From: JBOFOR01 sp051654865
GTDB lineage: Bacteria; Bacillota; Clostridia; Peptostreptococcales; Peptostreptococcaceae
NCBI GenBank assembly: GCA_051654865.1
Contig: JBOFYV010000053.1
Location: 62,001 to 126,000 of the forward strand
DNA: 64,000 nt
Direction: 5' to 3'
The first letter of the stretch is position 1. Every line of letters begins with the position of its first letter. Made by a program: the position numbers and the translations under genes. Below are positions 45,904 to 56,312 of the stretch, piece by piece. The notes beneath the pieces were generated by a model. That model saw nothing but the letters and a program-made list of their open reading frames with translations. It was not told where the DNA came from and did not search any database.

Positions 45904-47232
45904 TAATGCTTTTAAAGCTGCTATATTTAGTAAACTCCAAGGTTTATTAAAATGTGGCTGGAAGAAGAAGTCTGTTACTGCTAATTCTTCAATAGTCATA
46001 TTATTTTGTATAACAACAGATAATGTATTTATATACTGAGTTAAGTCTAATTTAGAAATAATCTGACCCCCTATTATTCTTCTTGAATCTTTATCATAAA
46101 CTAACTTTAATATTACTTCTTCATATTCAGGCATAAATTCTGGTCTATTATTTTCTTTAACTATTACTGACTCAACATTTAGCTTTGTTGTTTTTTTAGC
46201 AGCTTCTTCTGTTAATCCTGTTGAAGCTATACAATAGTCATATATTTTTATACCTGATGTTGCTTGTGTTCCCATATACTTTAATTTTGGCTTCATAAGG
46301 TTTTGAGCTATTAACGTTCCCATTCTTACTGCATTTGTAGCAAGCGGTATATATCTATCTTCTTGTGCAGGATTAAATTTTACTACACAACAATCCCCAG
46401 CTGCAAATACATCTTCTTTACTTGTTCTCATATATTCATCTATTATTATAGCTCCATTTGGTAAAGTATCAATTTTATCTTTTAATAATTTTGTATTTGG
46501 TGCAAATCCTATGCATAGTATAACTAAATCCCCCTGGTACTCTCCTTTATCAGTTATAACTTTAGTTACTTTATTGTCATTACCTTCAAATTTTTGTACT
46601 TTCTCATTTAAAACAATATTTACACCTTTTGATTTAAACTCTTCTTCTGCAATATCAGTAAATTCACTATCTAAGTATTTTGCCATAATACGTTCTTCTG
46701 CGTCTATCAATGTAACGTTTTTACCTTTCATTTCAAACGCTTCAGCTAACTCAACACCGATGTATCCAGCCCCTATTACAACTACATTCTTTGCACTTTC
46801 AGTTTTTTGTATTATATCTTGTGCATGATAATAGTTCTTGCATAGTACAATATTTTCTAATTCTCCACCTTCAAACTTAGGTACTATTGGCCATGAACCT
46901 AATGTAAGAACTAATTTGTCATAAGTATCTGTAAAAACCTCTTTACTTTCCAGATTTTTTACACTTATTTGTTTATTGTCAAAATCTATATCTAATACTT
47001 CATGTTTCATATTAGTTTTAACACCAAGTTTTCTTAAGCTTTCAGGAGAGTTATAGAATAATGAATTAGTATCATTTATAACCCCTCCTACATTTAGAGC
47101 TATTCCACATGATAGGAATGATATATTATCATTCTTTTCATAAATAGTTATTTCACTTTCAGGATATATTGACTTCATATTAACAACAGCAGCAGTACCT
47201 GCATGAGTACATCCTACAACAGCTATTTTCAT
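45901..47232 (-). CDS. nox: NADH oxidase / CoA-disulfide reductase family flavoprotein
   Basis: 443 residues. FAD motif VVGCTHAGTAAV, redox Cys in SFLSCGIALNVGG (about residue 42), NAD motif GAGYIGVELAEAF and AAGDCCV. This matches water-forming NADH oxidase; CoA-disulfide reductase is the close alternative. In an anaerobe it would remove oxygen using NADH. It is a paralogue of the first half of the fusion at 40.2-41.9 kb. AGGAGGT supports the start. Confidence 0.88.
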   Translation of the reverse strand: MKIAVVGCTHAGTAAVVNMKSIYPESEITIYEKNDNISFLSCGIALNVGGVINDTNSLFYNSPESLRKLGVKTNMKHEVLDIDFDNKQISVKNLESKEVFTDTYDKLVLTLGSWPIVPKFEGGELENIVLCKNYYHAQDIIQKTESAKNVVVIGAGYIGVELAEAFEMKGKNVTLIDAEERIMAKYLDSEFTDIAEEEFKSKGVNIVLNEKVQKFEGNDNKVTKVITDKGEYQGDLVILCIGFAPNTKLLKDKIDTLPNGAIIIDEYMRTSKEDVFAAGDCCVVKFNPAQEDRYIPLATNAVRMGTLIAQNLMKPKLKYMGTQATSGIKIYDYCIASTGLTEEAAKKTTKLNVESVIVKENNRPEFMPEYEEVILKLVYDKDSRRIIGGQIISKLDLTQYINTLSVVIQNNMTIEELAVTDFFFQPHFNKPWSLLNIAALKAL

Positions 47233-47385
47233 AATAATTACCTCCTATAAATATATTGTTATACTATATATATACCTCAAATAAATACTTCTAAACATTT
47301 TTTGTCATTTTTTTATCAAAATTATTTTATATCATATGTATATTTAAATTAAGTCTATATATTATTAATTACTATTTCACTGCAT

Positions 47386-47411
47386 AAAAATAGACTTGAA
47401 AAACTCAAGCC
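47386..47411 (-). terminator. Terminator of the pst operon
   Basis: On the minus strand GGCTTGA pairs with TCAAGTC (one wobble), followed by TATTTTTA. Confidence 0.65.
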
Positions 47412-47425
47412 TACCTTATATTCCT

Positions 47426-48079
47426 TTAATCAATTTCAATCATTTCTCCTCTTATTGCATAAATCACTAGTTCACATATATTAGTAATATGATCACCTAC
47501 CCTTTCTAGGTATCTTCCAACAAATAATAACTTAACTCCCTGGTTAATATTCTTAGGGTTTTTATGCATTGCACCTAGTGCATCAACATATACCTCATTG
47601 TATAAATCATCTATAATATCATCTTGTAATCCTGTTTTATGTGCTAATTTGTCATCCTTAGTTTCTAACGCCTTCTTAGCATTTTTTAACATAGATATAC
47701 TTACATCTTTCATTTTAGGTATATCTATAAGTTCTTCAACATATTCATCATTTCCTATTTTAATAGTTTCCATTGCAATATTTACAGCATAGTCTCCAAC
47801 TCTTTCTAATTCCATCGCTATTGCTCCTAAAGCATAGAGTATACGTAAATCTTTAGCTAATGGTTGTTTTAGAGCTATCAATTCTATGCTTTTCTCTCTT
47901 ATTGTACTTCTTAAATCATCAATGTCATCATCTAATATAAGGATTTGTCTTGAAGCTTCTAAATCCTTTGCTACCATTGCATCTACCGCTTTAGATATTA
48001 TTATTTCGCATTTATCTATCATTTCAAAAGTTAAATCTATTAGTTGATTAATATTTAAATCTAAATTACTTAAATTCAT
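47426..48079 (-). CDS. phoU: PhoU phosphate signalling protein
   Basis: 217 residues. Two three-helix PhoU repeats, each with a metal-binding E/D-x-x-x-D pattern (VERVGDYAVN and LERVGDHITN). PhoU links the Pst transporter to the phosphate-sensing two-component system and limits uptake when phosphate is plentiful. It is the last gene of pstSCAB-phoU. Confidence 0.95.
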   Translation of the reverse strand: MNLSNLDLNINQLIDLTFEMIDKCEIIISKAVDAMVAKDLEASRQILILDDDIDDLRSTIREKSIELIALKQPLAKDLRILYALGAIAMELERVGDYAVNIAMETIKIGNDEYVEELIDIPKMKDVSISMLKNAKKALETKDDKLAHKTGLQDDIIDDLYNEVYVDALGAMHKNPKNINQGVKLLFVGRYLERVGDHITNICELVIYAIRGEMIEID

Positions 48080-48103
48080 ATTAATTCTCCTTCATATAAA
48101 ATT

Positions 48104-48853
48104 TTAACCAAAACGACCCGTAATATAATCCTCTGTTCTACTATCCTTTGGATTTGTAAATATATTGTTTGTGTTATCATATTCTACTAACTCTCCAGTT
48201 AGGAAAAAAGCAGTCTTATCTGATATACGTGCAGCTTGTTGCATATTATGTGTGACAATTACTATGGTATACTTACCTTTCATTTCTTGGATTAACTCTT
48301 CTACTTTTAAAGTAGATATTGGATCTAGTGCTGATGTTGGTTCGTCCATTAGTATAACTTCAGGTTTCATTGCTATTGCTCTTGCAATGCATATACGTTG
48401 CTGCTGACCACCAGATAGTCCAAGTGCCGACGTTTTTAATCTATCTTTTACTTCATTCCAAATAGCTGCATCTTCTAAACTTTCTTGTACTATTTTATCT
48501 AACTTAGCTTTATCTTTTATTCCGTGAACTCTTGGGCCATAAGCAACATTATCATATATACTCATTGGGAATGGATTTGGCTTTTGAAATACCATACCCA
48601 CTTTTGTTCTAAGCTTTATAACATCATCGCTTTTATAAATATCCTCTCCATCTATTTTAATCTCACCAGTTATTTTTACATTATCTATTAAATCGTTCAT
48701 TCTATTTAAAGTTCTTAAAAATGTAGATTTACCACACCCAGAAGGACCAATGAATGCAGTAACTTCATTTTCTTCTATATCCATATAAATGCCTTTTAAA
48801 GCCTTGTTATCTCCGTAAAATAACTCTAAGTTTCTTACACTAATTTTAGACAT
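48104..48853 (-). CDS. pstB: Phosphate ABC transporter ATP-binding protein
   Basis: 249 residues. Walker A GPSGCGKST, Q-loop FQKPNPFPMSIYDNVAYG (the PstB-typical form), signature LSGGQQQR, Walker B VILMDEPTSALD and H-loop VTHN. It powers phosphate import through PstC and PstA. It is followed by phoU after 24 bases. Confidence 0.97.
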   Translation of the reverse strand: MSKISVRNLELFYGDNKALKGIYMDIEENEVTAFIGPSGCGKSTFLRTLNRMNDLIDNVKITGEIKIDGEDIYKSDDVIKLRTKVGMVFQKPNPFPMSIYDNVAYGPRVHGIKDKAKLDKIVQESLEDAAIWNEVKDRLKTSALGLSGGQQQRICIARAIAMKPEVILMDEPTSALDPISTLKVEELIQEMKGKYTIVIVTHNMQQAARISDKTAFFLTGELVEYDNTNNIFTNPKDSRTEDYITGRFG

Positions 48854-48866
48854 CTTTGCACCTCAT

Positions 48867-49691
48867 TTAATAATTAGCTTTGTTAAATTTCTTAGTTATT
48901 AACTTTGCAATAGTATTAAGAATTAAAATTACAACTATTAATACTATGCCTATAGCTGCTGCTTCTTCAATATTACCTTTTTCTTTGGTAACTAAGTAAG
49001 CTTGAACTGTTAGTGTTCTACCACTATCAAATATACTCTTTGGCATTTGTGCTACAGTTCCTGCCGTTAATAAAATTGCAGCAGATTCTCCTACTACTCT
49101 ACCTATTGATAATATTAACCCTGACAATATCCCTGGAATAGAACTAGGTATTATAACTTTGTATAAAGTCTGAAACTTCGTAGCACCAAGACCTAATGAT
49201 GCTTCTCTATAACTTAATGGTACCGTTTTTAATGATTCCTCAGTTGTTCTTATAATTACTGGTAAAATTATAATTGATACAGTTAGCGCTCCTGCTAATA
49301 TAGAGTAATTGAATCCTAATACTACAACAAAGAATATTCCACCAAATAATCCATATACAATAGATGGTATACCTGCTAAGCTCTCTGTAGCAAATCTAAT
49401 TAGCTTTACAATTTTACCTTGTTTTGCATACTCTTGTAAATATACAGCTGCTAGTATCCCTATTGGTGTAGCTATAATTACCGATAATAAAACCATATAC
49501 AATGTCGTAATTATCATTGGTAATATTCCAGTATTTCCACTAGCTGAGTAATTACGAAATAAAAATGCTGGATTTATTAACCTAATACCTTTGATAAAAA
49601 TAAATGCAACTATAACAACTAATACTCCGACAGTGAACAAAGCACATAAACAAACTAAACTGTTTAAAATTACATCTTTAGTCTTTCTCAT
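48867..49691 (-). CDS. pstA: Phosphate ABC transporter permease PstA
   Basis: 274 residues with six membrane helices and the ABC-permease EAA loop (SYREASLGLGATKFQTLYKVIIPSS, in part). Helix 2-3 shows GILAAVYLQEYA, typical of PstA. It forms the channel with PstC. It starts one base after pstC ends. Confidence 0.95.
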   Translation of the reverse strand: MRKTKDVILNSLVCLCALFTVGVLVVIVAFIFIKGIRLINPAFLFRNYSASGNTGILPMIITTLYMVLLSVIIATPIGILAAVYLQEYAKQGKIVKLIRFATESLAGIPSIVYGLFGGIFFVVVLGFNYSILAGALTVSIIILPVIIRTTEESLKTVPLSYREASLGLGATKFQTLYKVIIPSSIPGILSGLILSIGRVVGESAAILLTAGTVAQMPKSIFDSGRTLTVQAYLVTKEKGNIEEAAAIGIVLIVVILILNTIAKLITKKFNKANY

Positions 49692-49692
49692 A

Positions 49693-50577
49693 TTAGCGAC
49701 CTGCCTTATTAGATATTTTAGTTAAAACTAAATTTAGTACAAGTATAAATGTAAATAGTACAACTCCAGTTGCAAAAAGCATTTCTTGATGAGTACCATA
49801 TGCATATCCCATCTCTAATGCTATATTAGTAGTTAAAAGTCTTACACTGTCCATTATTGAACTCGGCATAACCGGAGAATTTCCTGCAACTAATATAACT
49901 GCCATAGTTTCTCCTATTGCACGGCCAACACCTAAAACAACCGCTGCCAATATTCCAGATTTTGCTGCAGGCAATATAACTTTAAATATAGTTTCAGTTT
50001 TTGAAGCTCCAAGCGCTAAAGAACCTTCTTTATAATATTTAGGAACTGCCTTAATAGCAGTTTCTGAAACAGTTATTATTGTGGGTAACATCATAATTGC
50101 TAAAACTATAATTACAGCAAATAAACTTTGACCCTTTGGTAAATTAAAAAGTTTTTGTATATTCGGTACTATAAATGCTATACCAAATACTCCATATAAT
50201 ACAGATGGTATACCTGCTAGTAATTCTACGGCTGGAGATATAAATTTACTTAAACCTTTTGGGGCTACTTCTACTATAAACACTGCCGTTAATATTCCTA
50301 TTGGTACTCCAACAATTAGTGAGCCAATAGTTGCATATAACGAACCAAGTATCATTGGAAGTATTCCATATTTATCACTACTTGGAACCCATTCTTTACC
50401 AAATATAAAATCTATAATTGAATAACCTTTTGATATAAATGGTGTTAAGCCCTTATAAAATACAAATCCAATTATTAATAGTAAACTTATAACTGCTACT
50501 AACGCACTAACTAAAAATATTTTTTCAGTTAGTGACTCTACAAGATACTTGTTTCTATTTAAATTATTATTTTGCAT
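49693..50577 (-). CDS. pstC: Phosphate ABC transporter permease PstC
   Basis: 294 residues with six membrane helices and the EAA loop around YYKEGSLALGASKTETIFKV. ATG 50577 (MQNNNLNRNK) is preferred; the upstream ATG lies inside the GGAGGT ribosome site. It follows pstS after an intercistronic hairpin and pairs with PstA. Confidence 0.94.
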   Translation of the reverse strand: MQNNNLNRNKYLVESLTEKIFLVSALVAVISLLLIIGFVFYKGLTPFISKGYSIIDFIFGKEWVPSSDKYGILPMILGSLYATIGSLIVGVPIGILTAVFIVEVAPKGLSKFISPAVELLAGIPSVLYGVFGIAFIVPNIQKLFNLPKGQSLFAVIIVLAIMMLPTIITVSETAIKAVPKYYKEGSLALGASKTETIFKVILPAAKSGILAAVVLGVGRAIGETMAVILVAGNSPVMPSSIMDSVRLLTTNIALEMGYAYGTHQEMLFATGVVLFTFILVLNLVLTKISNKAGR

Positions 50578-50597
50578 AAGTACCTCCATATATAAAT

Positions 50598-50622
50598 AAA
50601 TCTCCCTTGATAAGGGAGATTT
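50598..50622. other. Hairpin between pstS and pstC
   Basis: A perfect 11-bp stem AAATCTCCCTT around GAT, without a strong T run. Such stems protect the upstream message and partly terminate, so pstS can be made in excess over the permease genes. Confidence 0.6.
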
Positions 50623-50642
50623 AAATTAAATAAAAAATTAAT

Positions 50643-51464
50643 TTATTTTATTTTTATTAGACCATTATCTTCTACTACATTTTGTCCCTCTTCACTTAAA
50701 ATAAAATCTATGAATTTTTTAGCATTTCCTGTTACTTTATCTTCTTTATACACTAATAAAAATGGTCTTGAAATTTTATATACTTTATCTAGTACATTTT
50801 TAGCATTTGGCTCTACATTCTCTACTTGTAGTGCATTTATTGAGTCATCTAAGTACTCAAACGAAATAAATCCAATTGCATTTTCATTTGTAGAAACCAG
50901 TGATTTTATATTTCCAGAACCATCTGCTATTTGAGCTTCTGGAGTCAATTCTTCTGATTTATAGCCTACCTTTTCTTGGAATGAATCTCTTGTTCCAGAA
51001 CCATCCTCTCTACTCACTACAACTATAGGAACATCCTTACCTCCTACTTCTTTCCAGTTCTTTATCTTGCCTGTATATATGTCTTTTATTTGAGATATTG
51101 ATAATGATTTAATAGAATTGTTCTTATTAGTAATTAAAGCAATACCGTCGTATGCAATTTCAACTTCCTTTAATCCTTGGCTTTTTTCAGCATCTTTTAA
51201 GTCTCTAGATGTCATTCCAACTTGTACTGTTCCATTAATTGCATCTTTAATACCTGCAGAAGAACCTAATTGATTAACTTGAACACTTATATCTGGTGTA
51301 TTATTTTTAAATGCTTCGGCTTCTTTTTCTATAAGTGGTCCTACTGAAGTTGAGCCTGATATTGTTACGCTATTTACATCTTCAGTCTTCTTAGAACATC
51401 CGATAGATATAGATGATACTATAGCAATACTAGTTAGTATCGTAATTACTTTTTTATTTAACAT
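50643..51464 (-). CDS. pstS: Phosphate-binding lipoprotein PstS
   Basis: 273 residues. It has a lipoprotein signal with lipobox SISIGC (Cys23). The mature part is a periplasmic-type phosphate-binding protein with SGSTSVGPL, VVSREDGSGTR (phosphate loop) and a C-terminal FIDFILSEEGQ. It captures phosphate outside the cell for PstCAB. No clear Pho box was recognised upstream. Confidence 0.95.
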   Translation of the reverse strand: MLNKKVITILTSIAIVSSISIGCSKKTEDVNSVTISGSTSVGPLIEKEAEAFKNNTPDISVQVNQLGSSAGIKDAINGTVQVGMTSRDLKDAEKSQGLKEVEIAYDGIALITNKNNSIKSLSISQIKDIYTGKIKNWKEVGGKDVPIVVVSREDGSGTRDSFQEKVGYKSEELTPEAQIADGSGNIKSLVSTNENAIGFISFEYLDDSINALQVENVEPNAKNVLDKVYKISRPFLLVYKEDKVTGNAKKFIDFILSEEGQNVVEDNGLIKIK

Positions 51465-51540
51465 TTTTAACCTCCGTTTATGTAATAATTATTAACTAAG
51501 TATAGTATAACCATATAACATTGTTATTATTTCTAAATTT

Positions 51541-51575
51541 AAAAAGGATTAAATTATTTATATTTAATCCTTTTA
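51541..51575 (-). terminator. Terminator of the dipeptidase gene
   Basis: AAAAGGATTAAAT pairs with ATTTAATCCTTTT around a 7-base loop. Confidence 0.8.
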
Positions 51576-51588
51576 ATATACTTTGTAT

Positions 51589-52521
51589 TTATAAAACTTC
51601 TTTAAATACTCTCATTGTATTTTTATACATAATTTTGTCAATCTCAGATGATTTAAACCCTACCCTACTTAGTCTATCTTCTAACATATATATATCTCCT
51701 ATGTTTTCAATCTCTAATCCATTTGGAATACCATCAAAATCAGTTCCTAATGCTACTACATCAATACCTCCAATATTTACAATGTGCTTTATATGTTCTA
51801 TCATATCATCTATATTTGAAGTTGGTTTATTTCCTAAGAAAAATTTACAAAAATTAATTCCAGTGATACCTCCACTATTAGCTAGTACTTTAATCATATC
51901 ATCTGTAAGGTTTCTGCTATGATTAGTAATAGCTCTAGAGTTTGAATGTGATGCAATAAATGGCTTCTTTGATATTTGAGAAACTTCATAAAAACCATAA
52001 TCATTAATATGTGAAACATCTATTATCATACCTAATTCATTCATTTTTTCAACTACTTCAATCCCAAAAGGCTTTAGTCCTAAATTCTTACTACTATTAT
52101 GAGGGTATCCTATCTCATTTTCATAATTCCACGTTAATGTTATTAATCGTACCCCCTTATCATACACTTTATTTAAATTCTCTATTTTACCATTTAGTGC
52201 TCCACCTTCTTCTATTGAAAGTATTGCTGATATCCTATTTTTATGTTCATTTTTAATTATATCATTATAGCTCTTTGCCAATGATATATGTTCACTATGT
52301 TGATTAACTTGTTCTATAAATTTATTATACATTTCATTAAATCTACTATAAGGGTTATCCCTATATTTTTCTAAGTCAAAGTATAAAGCAAATACTTGTG
52401 CTAGAGAATTAGAAGTTTTCAATTTTTTTATATCTACAGAATAATTATTTTCGAATAAATTTGAATTCGAATCTTCCATTAGCTTATCTATTGTATCACA
52501 ATGTAAGTCTACTATTTTCAT
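51589..52521 (-). CDS. Membrane dipeptidase family (M19) zinc peptidase
   Basis: 310 residues. Zinc ligands are seen in DLHCDT (His8, Asp10), SIEEGG, SHSNSRA and LGTDFDGI. This is the renal-dipeptidase-like M19 family, which cuts L-X/D-X dipeptides. There is no signal peptide, so it is cytoplasmic. It probably recycles peptides from protein or wall breakdown. It is monocistronic. Confidence 0.9.
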   Translation of the reverse strand: MKIVDLHCDTIDKLMEDSNSNLFENNYSVDIKKLKTSNSLAQVFALYFDLEKYRDNPYSRFNEMYNKFIEQVNQHSEHISLAKSYNDIIKNEHKNRISAILSIEEGGALNGKIENLNKVYDKGVRLITLTWNYENEIGYPHNSSKNLGLKPFGIEVVEKMNELGMIIDVSHINDYGFYEVSQISKKPFIASHSNSRAITNHSRNLTDDMIKVLANSGGITGINFCKFFLGNKPTSNIDDMIEHIKHIVNIGGIDVVALGTDFDGIPNGLEIENIGDIYMLEDRLSRVGFKSSEIDKIMYKNTMRVFKEVL

Positions 52522-52582
52522 ATATTTAACTCCCTCTGTTTATATTTATTAATTCTATTTTATAATAAATTACTTCAAATAA

Positions 52583-52604
52583 AAAGCGTAGAGTTTTCTA
52601 CGCT
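52583..52604 (-). terminator. Terminator of the YitT gene
   Basis: AGCGTAGA pairs with TCTACGCT; the minus strand then runs TTTTTATTT. It overlaps the gene's stop. Confidence 0.75.
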
Positions 52605-53235
52605 AATTTTCTATGATGGTCTCATTAATTTCTTTACTTATATCTTTAGGTTTATAATAATATATTAAATCTATCACCTTACCACTTATTGTAACTGCTA
52701 TTAACGAATAAAATACGTCAAATGCTGATAGGTATAATAATGAAAGTAATAGTATACTAACATCACAAATCAAATATACCTGGCCTACGTTTAAAGATGT
52801 AGTCTTAGCAATTACTAATGCTAAAGCATCGTCTCCTCCTGAAGCTGCTCCTGATTTGATGATTATACCAACTCCTATACCAACGCTTATTCCAGCTAAA
52901 ATCGTTGCAATAAACATACTATTGATTCTAGGTAGCACAGGTCCTATATATTCAAACATACCATATAACATCGAAAAACTGATTGATGCTATTATTGAAT
53001 ATACAAAGAAATTTTTACCTAAAAACTTATATCCTATTAAAAGAAGTATACCATCAATAATGATATTTGCTATAGAAGGTTGGATATTGAATAAGTTTTT
53101 TAACAGTAGTAAAAGTCCTAACACTCCACCTTCTGTAAGGTTATTTAGATAATAGAAATTATAAAACCCAAAAGATAAAATTAATGAACCTAGTAAAATG
53201 TGTGCTGACGTCTTAAAGAATCGCCGCCTGGCCAT
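52603..53235 (-). CDS. YitT family membrane protein
   Basis: 210 residues with five or six helices and the YitT signature GGVLGLLLLLK and SGGDDALALVIAK. The C-terminal cytoplasmic DUF2179 domain of full-length relatives (about 290 residues) is absent, so this is the short form. It may be a transporter; the substrate is unknown. GGAAGGAT supports the start. Confidence 0.8.
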   Translation of the reverse strand: MARRRFFKTSAHILLGSLILSFGFYNFYYLNNLTEGGVLGLLLLLKNLFNIQPSIANIIIDGILLLIGYKFLGKNFFVYSIIASISFSMLYGMFEYIGPVLPRINSMFIATILAGISVGIGVGIIIKSGAASGGDDALALVIAKTTSLNVGQVYLICDVSILLLSLLYLSAFDVFYSLIAVTISGKVIDLIYYYKPKDISKEINETIIEN

Positions 53236-53509
53236 AATATCCCTTCCTTTTTATAAGGTTAGTATATTATATTAAGATGATTTTAGTTTGTATACTGGCA
53301 TTTTAGAACATCTAATTTTAGTATATTAAATATTATTTATTATACATTGTTTTTGTAAATTAATTTTTAATTTCTTATGTTATGTAATCGTCTATAAACT
53401 AATATATTTTATAGTATAAACTATATTAGTTTATATAATTATCACTTATAGTTTAGTATATATAAATATAAGTTTATTAAAATTTTTTATTTGTTTACAA
53501 ATACTATCC

Positions 53510-54346
53510 TTAATAAATTTTAGTTCTATTTCGTCTAAAGTAAAGTTTTGCATTAACTTCCGATCCAATGAATAAAGCCCAACTACTTAGATAGAGCCAT
53601 GTCATAAGAACTATTATTCCTGCAATACTTCCATATATTACTTCATAATTAGAAAAGTTATTAGCATAAAGTGAGTAAAGAAAAGATATTAGTAACCATA
53701 CAAAGGTTGCAACTATCGATCCTGGAACAACTTCTTTTATACTAACTTTTTTATTTGGTGTGTATTTATATAAACTTACTAAAATTATTATTACAGTAGT
53801 TATACCAACACTATATCTAATTACATTCCAAACTTTTATAAATATGTCATTTAAACCTATCAACTTAAAAAGAAAATATCCTATTTTTTCTCCATATACT
53901 AAAAATATCATAGAGGAAAATATTAACAAAATCAAAACTACAGTAAACAAAAAAGCTATAAATGAAACTTTAATAAAAGATCTTGTTTCTTTGACTTTAA
54001 ATGATTTGTTAGTACCTCTTATTAATGCTCTTATCCCTCTTGATGATGTCCATAGAGTTAAAATAAAGCTCATAACTAAAAAACTTAGACTTCTATTATC
54101 AATGGCTGAATCTATTAATATAGCCGTAATATTAAAGGCACTATTTGGCATTAAATTTTCTAATAATGTAATATATTTTTTTAGATGAATTATAGGTATG
54201 TATACTATACTACTTATTGTGAATATTAAAAATGGAAAAAAGGATAAAAGTAAGTAAAATGACATTTCTGCTGCTTTTGAACTTATTTCATTAAAATTGC
54301 AATATTTAATTATACTAACGATACCTTCCTTGTCTAATCTTATCAT
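53510..54346 (-). CDS. YihY/BrkB family membrane protein
   Basis: 278 residues. AAGGAG lies before ATG 54346 (MIRLDKEG), so the longer frame to 54373 is rejected. About six membrane helices, with AAEMSFYLLLSFFPF, TLWTSSRGIRALIRG and LMTWLYLSSWALFIGSEVNA, match YihY/BrkB (once called RNase BN, though that activity is not confirmed). An inverted repeat of unknown use (ATAAACTAATATA, about 53394-53434) lies downstream. Confidence 0.85.
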   Translation of the reverse strand: MIRLDKEGIVSIIKYCNFNEISSKAAEMSFYLLLSFFPFLIFTISSIVYIPIIHLKKYITLLENLMPNSAFNITAILIDSAIDNRSLSFLVMSFILTLWTSSRGIRALIRGTNKSFKVKETRSFIKVSFIAFLFTVVLILLIFSSMIFLVYGEKIGYFLFKLIGLNDIFIKVWNVIRYSVGITTVIIILVSLYKYTPNKKVSIKEVVPGSIVATFVWLLISFLYSLYANNFSNYEVIYGSIAGIIVLMTWLYLSSWALFIGSEVNAKLYFRRNRTKIY

Positions 54347-54427
54347 AAATAACTCCTTAAAATTATTATACAATATATACTATTTTAAGCTTGCAGATTA
54401 AATTCCTGTATTTAGATAAAATATAAG

Positions 54428-54460
54428 CAAAAGGATGTAATATTAATTACATCCTTTTGT
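54428..54460 (-). terminator. Terminator of pgcA
   Basis: CAAAAGGATGTAAT pairs with ATTACATCCTTTTG around a 4-base loop, 14 bp perfect. Confidence 0.85.
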
Positions 54461-54465
54461 TAAAA

Positions 54466-56163
54466 CTATATAAGTTTTTCTAATATTAAATTTATTCCAT
54501 CATTTATGCCTTTAAGCTTTTGGTCTGCTTCACTTTCATCTATACCTTTTACTGCAATATAGAACTTAAGCTTCGGCTCTGTTCCTGATGGTCTTATCGC
54601 TATCCATGACCCATCTTCTAAGAAGTACTTTAAAACATCAGCCTTAGGTAGTCCATCAATTCCATTATTATAATCTTTTTTGTCTATTATATTTATATCA
54701 TTTATAGACTTTATATCATTATCTCTAAAATATGTCATTACATCTTTTATTTTAGCTAATCCTTCTATTCCTTTTAATGTTATAGATATTGTCTTTTCTT
54801 TGAAGAATCCATACTTTTTGTATAGTTCAATTAACCCTTCATATAAACTCATTCCTTTTGAGTAGTAGTATGCAGCCATCTCCGAAATTAAAACTGAAGC
54901 AACAACTCCATCCTTATCTCTTGCATGAGTACCTATTAGATATCCATAACTTTCTTCATATCCAAATACATAAGTTCCCTTATTTGTCTCTTCAAATGAC
55001 TTTATTTTTTCACCTATAAACTTGAACCCTGTTAATACATTTAAAACATCAACATTATTAGCCTTAGCTATATCAGCTCCAAATTCAGATGTAACAATAG
55101 TTTTTATTAGTGTAGCATCTTCCTTTAATGTATTGTTCTCTTTTAAACCTTCTATTATGTAGTTAGTTAATAATCCACCTATTTGGTTACCTGTTAATAA
55201 TGCATAATCTCCAGTTGTTGTCTTTACAGCTACCCCAACTCTATCACAATCAGGATCTGTTGCTATTACTAAATCTGCACCTTCAGATTTAGCAAGTTCA
55301 ATCCCTCTATTTAATGCTTTTTGTTCTTCTGGATTTGGATATTCTATTCCAGCGAAATTAGGATCTGGATTTTCCTCTTCTTTAACAACTAAAATATTTT
55401 CAAATCCTACTTCTGATAATGCTCTTCTTATTGGAACATTACCTGTTCCACATAATGGAGTAAAAACTATTTTAAATTCTTTTCCTACTTCTTTTATTAT
55501 CTCAGGTCTTACGACTTGTTTTTTTACTTCATTAATAAATTCAGTATCTTTAGTTTCATCTAACATTACAACTAAATCTTTATTATCTTCATTAAGTGTT
55601 GGTATTTTACTATAATCATGTATACTATTTATTTCATCTGTTATTGCAGAAGCTATATGTGGCATAACTTGTGCACCATCTTCCCAGTATACTTTATATC
55701 CATTGTATTCTGGTGGATTATGACTTGCTGTTATAACAATACCTGCTATTGTACCTAAATTTCTTACTGCAAATGATAACTCTGGAGTAGTTCTTAACGA
55801 ATCAAATATATATGCTTTTATTCCACATGCTGCTAATGTATTTGCTGCTTCTACGCAAAACTCTCTAGACATATGCCTGTTATCATGTGCTATAACAACA
55901 CCTCTATTTTTCTCTTCCTCAGTTGTGTTTTTTATTATATAATTTGCTAGTCCAAAAGTTGCTCTTCTTACAGTATATTTGTTTATTCTATTTGTTCCTG
56001 CAGCAATAACACCTCTTAATCCTGCTGTTCCGAATTCTAAATCTTTATAAAATCTATCTTCGATCTCCTTATTATTATTTCCAATACTTTTTAAGTCTTC
56101 CTTCGTTTCATCATCAAAATAAGGATTTTTTAACCATTCATTATATTTTTCTATGTAGTTCAT
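54466..56163 (-). CDS. pgcA: Phosphoglucomutase/phosphomannomutase family
   Basis: 565 residues. The phosphoserine loop TASHNPPEYNGYK, the metal loop ATDPDCDRVG, the sugar loop GYEESYGYL and the phosphate-binding RPSGTEPK are all present, along with GTAGLRGVIAAGTNRIN near residue 45. This is the long (PgcA-like) alpha-phosphohexomutase that links glucose-6-P and glucose-1-P. It would feed wall-polymer or glycogen precursors. It is monocistronic. Confidence 0.93.
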   Translation of the reverse strand: MNYIEKYNEWLKNPYFDDETKEDLKSIGNNNKEIEDRFYKDLEFGTAGLRGVIAAGTNRINKYTVRRATFGLANYIIKNTTEEEKNRGVVIAHDNRHMSREFCVEAANTLAACGIKAYIFDSLRTTPELSFAVRNLGTIAGIVITASHNPPEYNGYKVYWEDGAQVMPHIASAITDEINSIHDYSKIPTLNEDNKDLVVMLDETKDTEFINEVKKQVVRPEIIKEVGKEFKIVFTPLCGTGNVPIRRALSEVGFENILVVKEEENPDPNFAGIEYPNPEEQKALNRGIELAKSEGADLVIATDPDCDRVGVAVKTTTGDYALLTGNQIGGLLTNYIIEGLKENNTLKEDATLIKTIVTSEFGADIAKANNVDVLNVLTGFKFIGEKIKSFEETNKGTYVFGYEESYGYLIGTHARDKDGVVASVLISEMAAYYYSKGMSLYEGLIELYKKYGFFKEKTISITLKGIEGLAKIKDVMTYFRDNDIKSINDINIIDKKDYNNGIDGLPKADVLKYFLEDGSWIAIRPSGTEPKLKFYIAVKGIDESEADQKLKGINDGINLILEKLI

Positions 56164-56312
56164 ACAATATTACCTCCCCATTACCTCTTTTGTTATACTT
56201 TTGGTCTATGTATATTTTATACTGTTTTCCTATTCAAGTAAATACTGTAATTAAAATTTTAGAATTTAATTTAATATATAGATTGGAGTGGTAGCAGTTC
56301 CTATATTAAAAA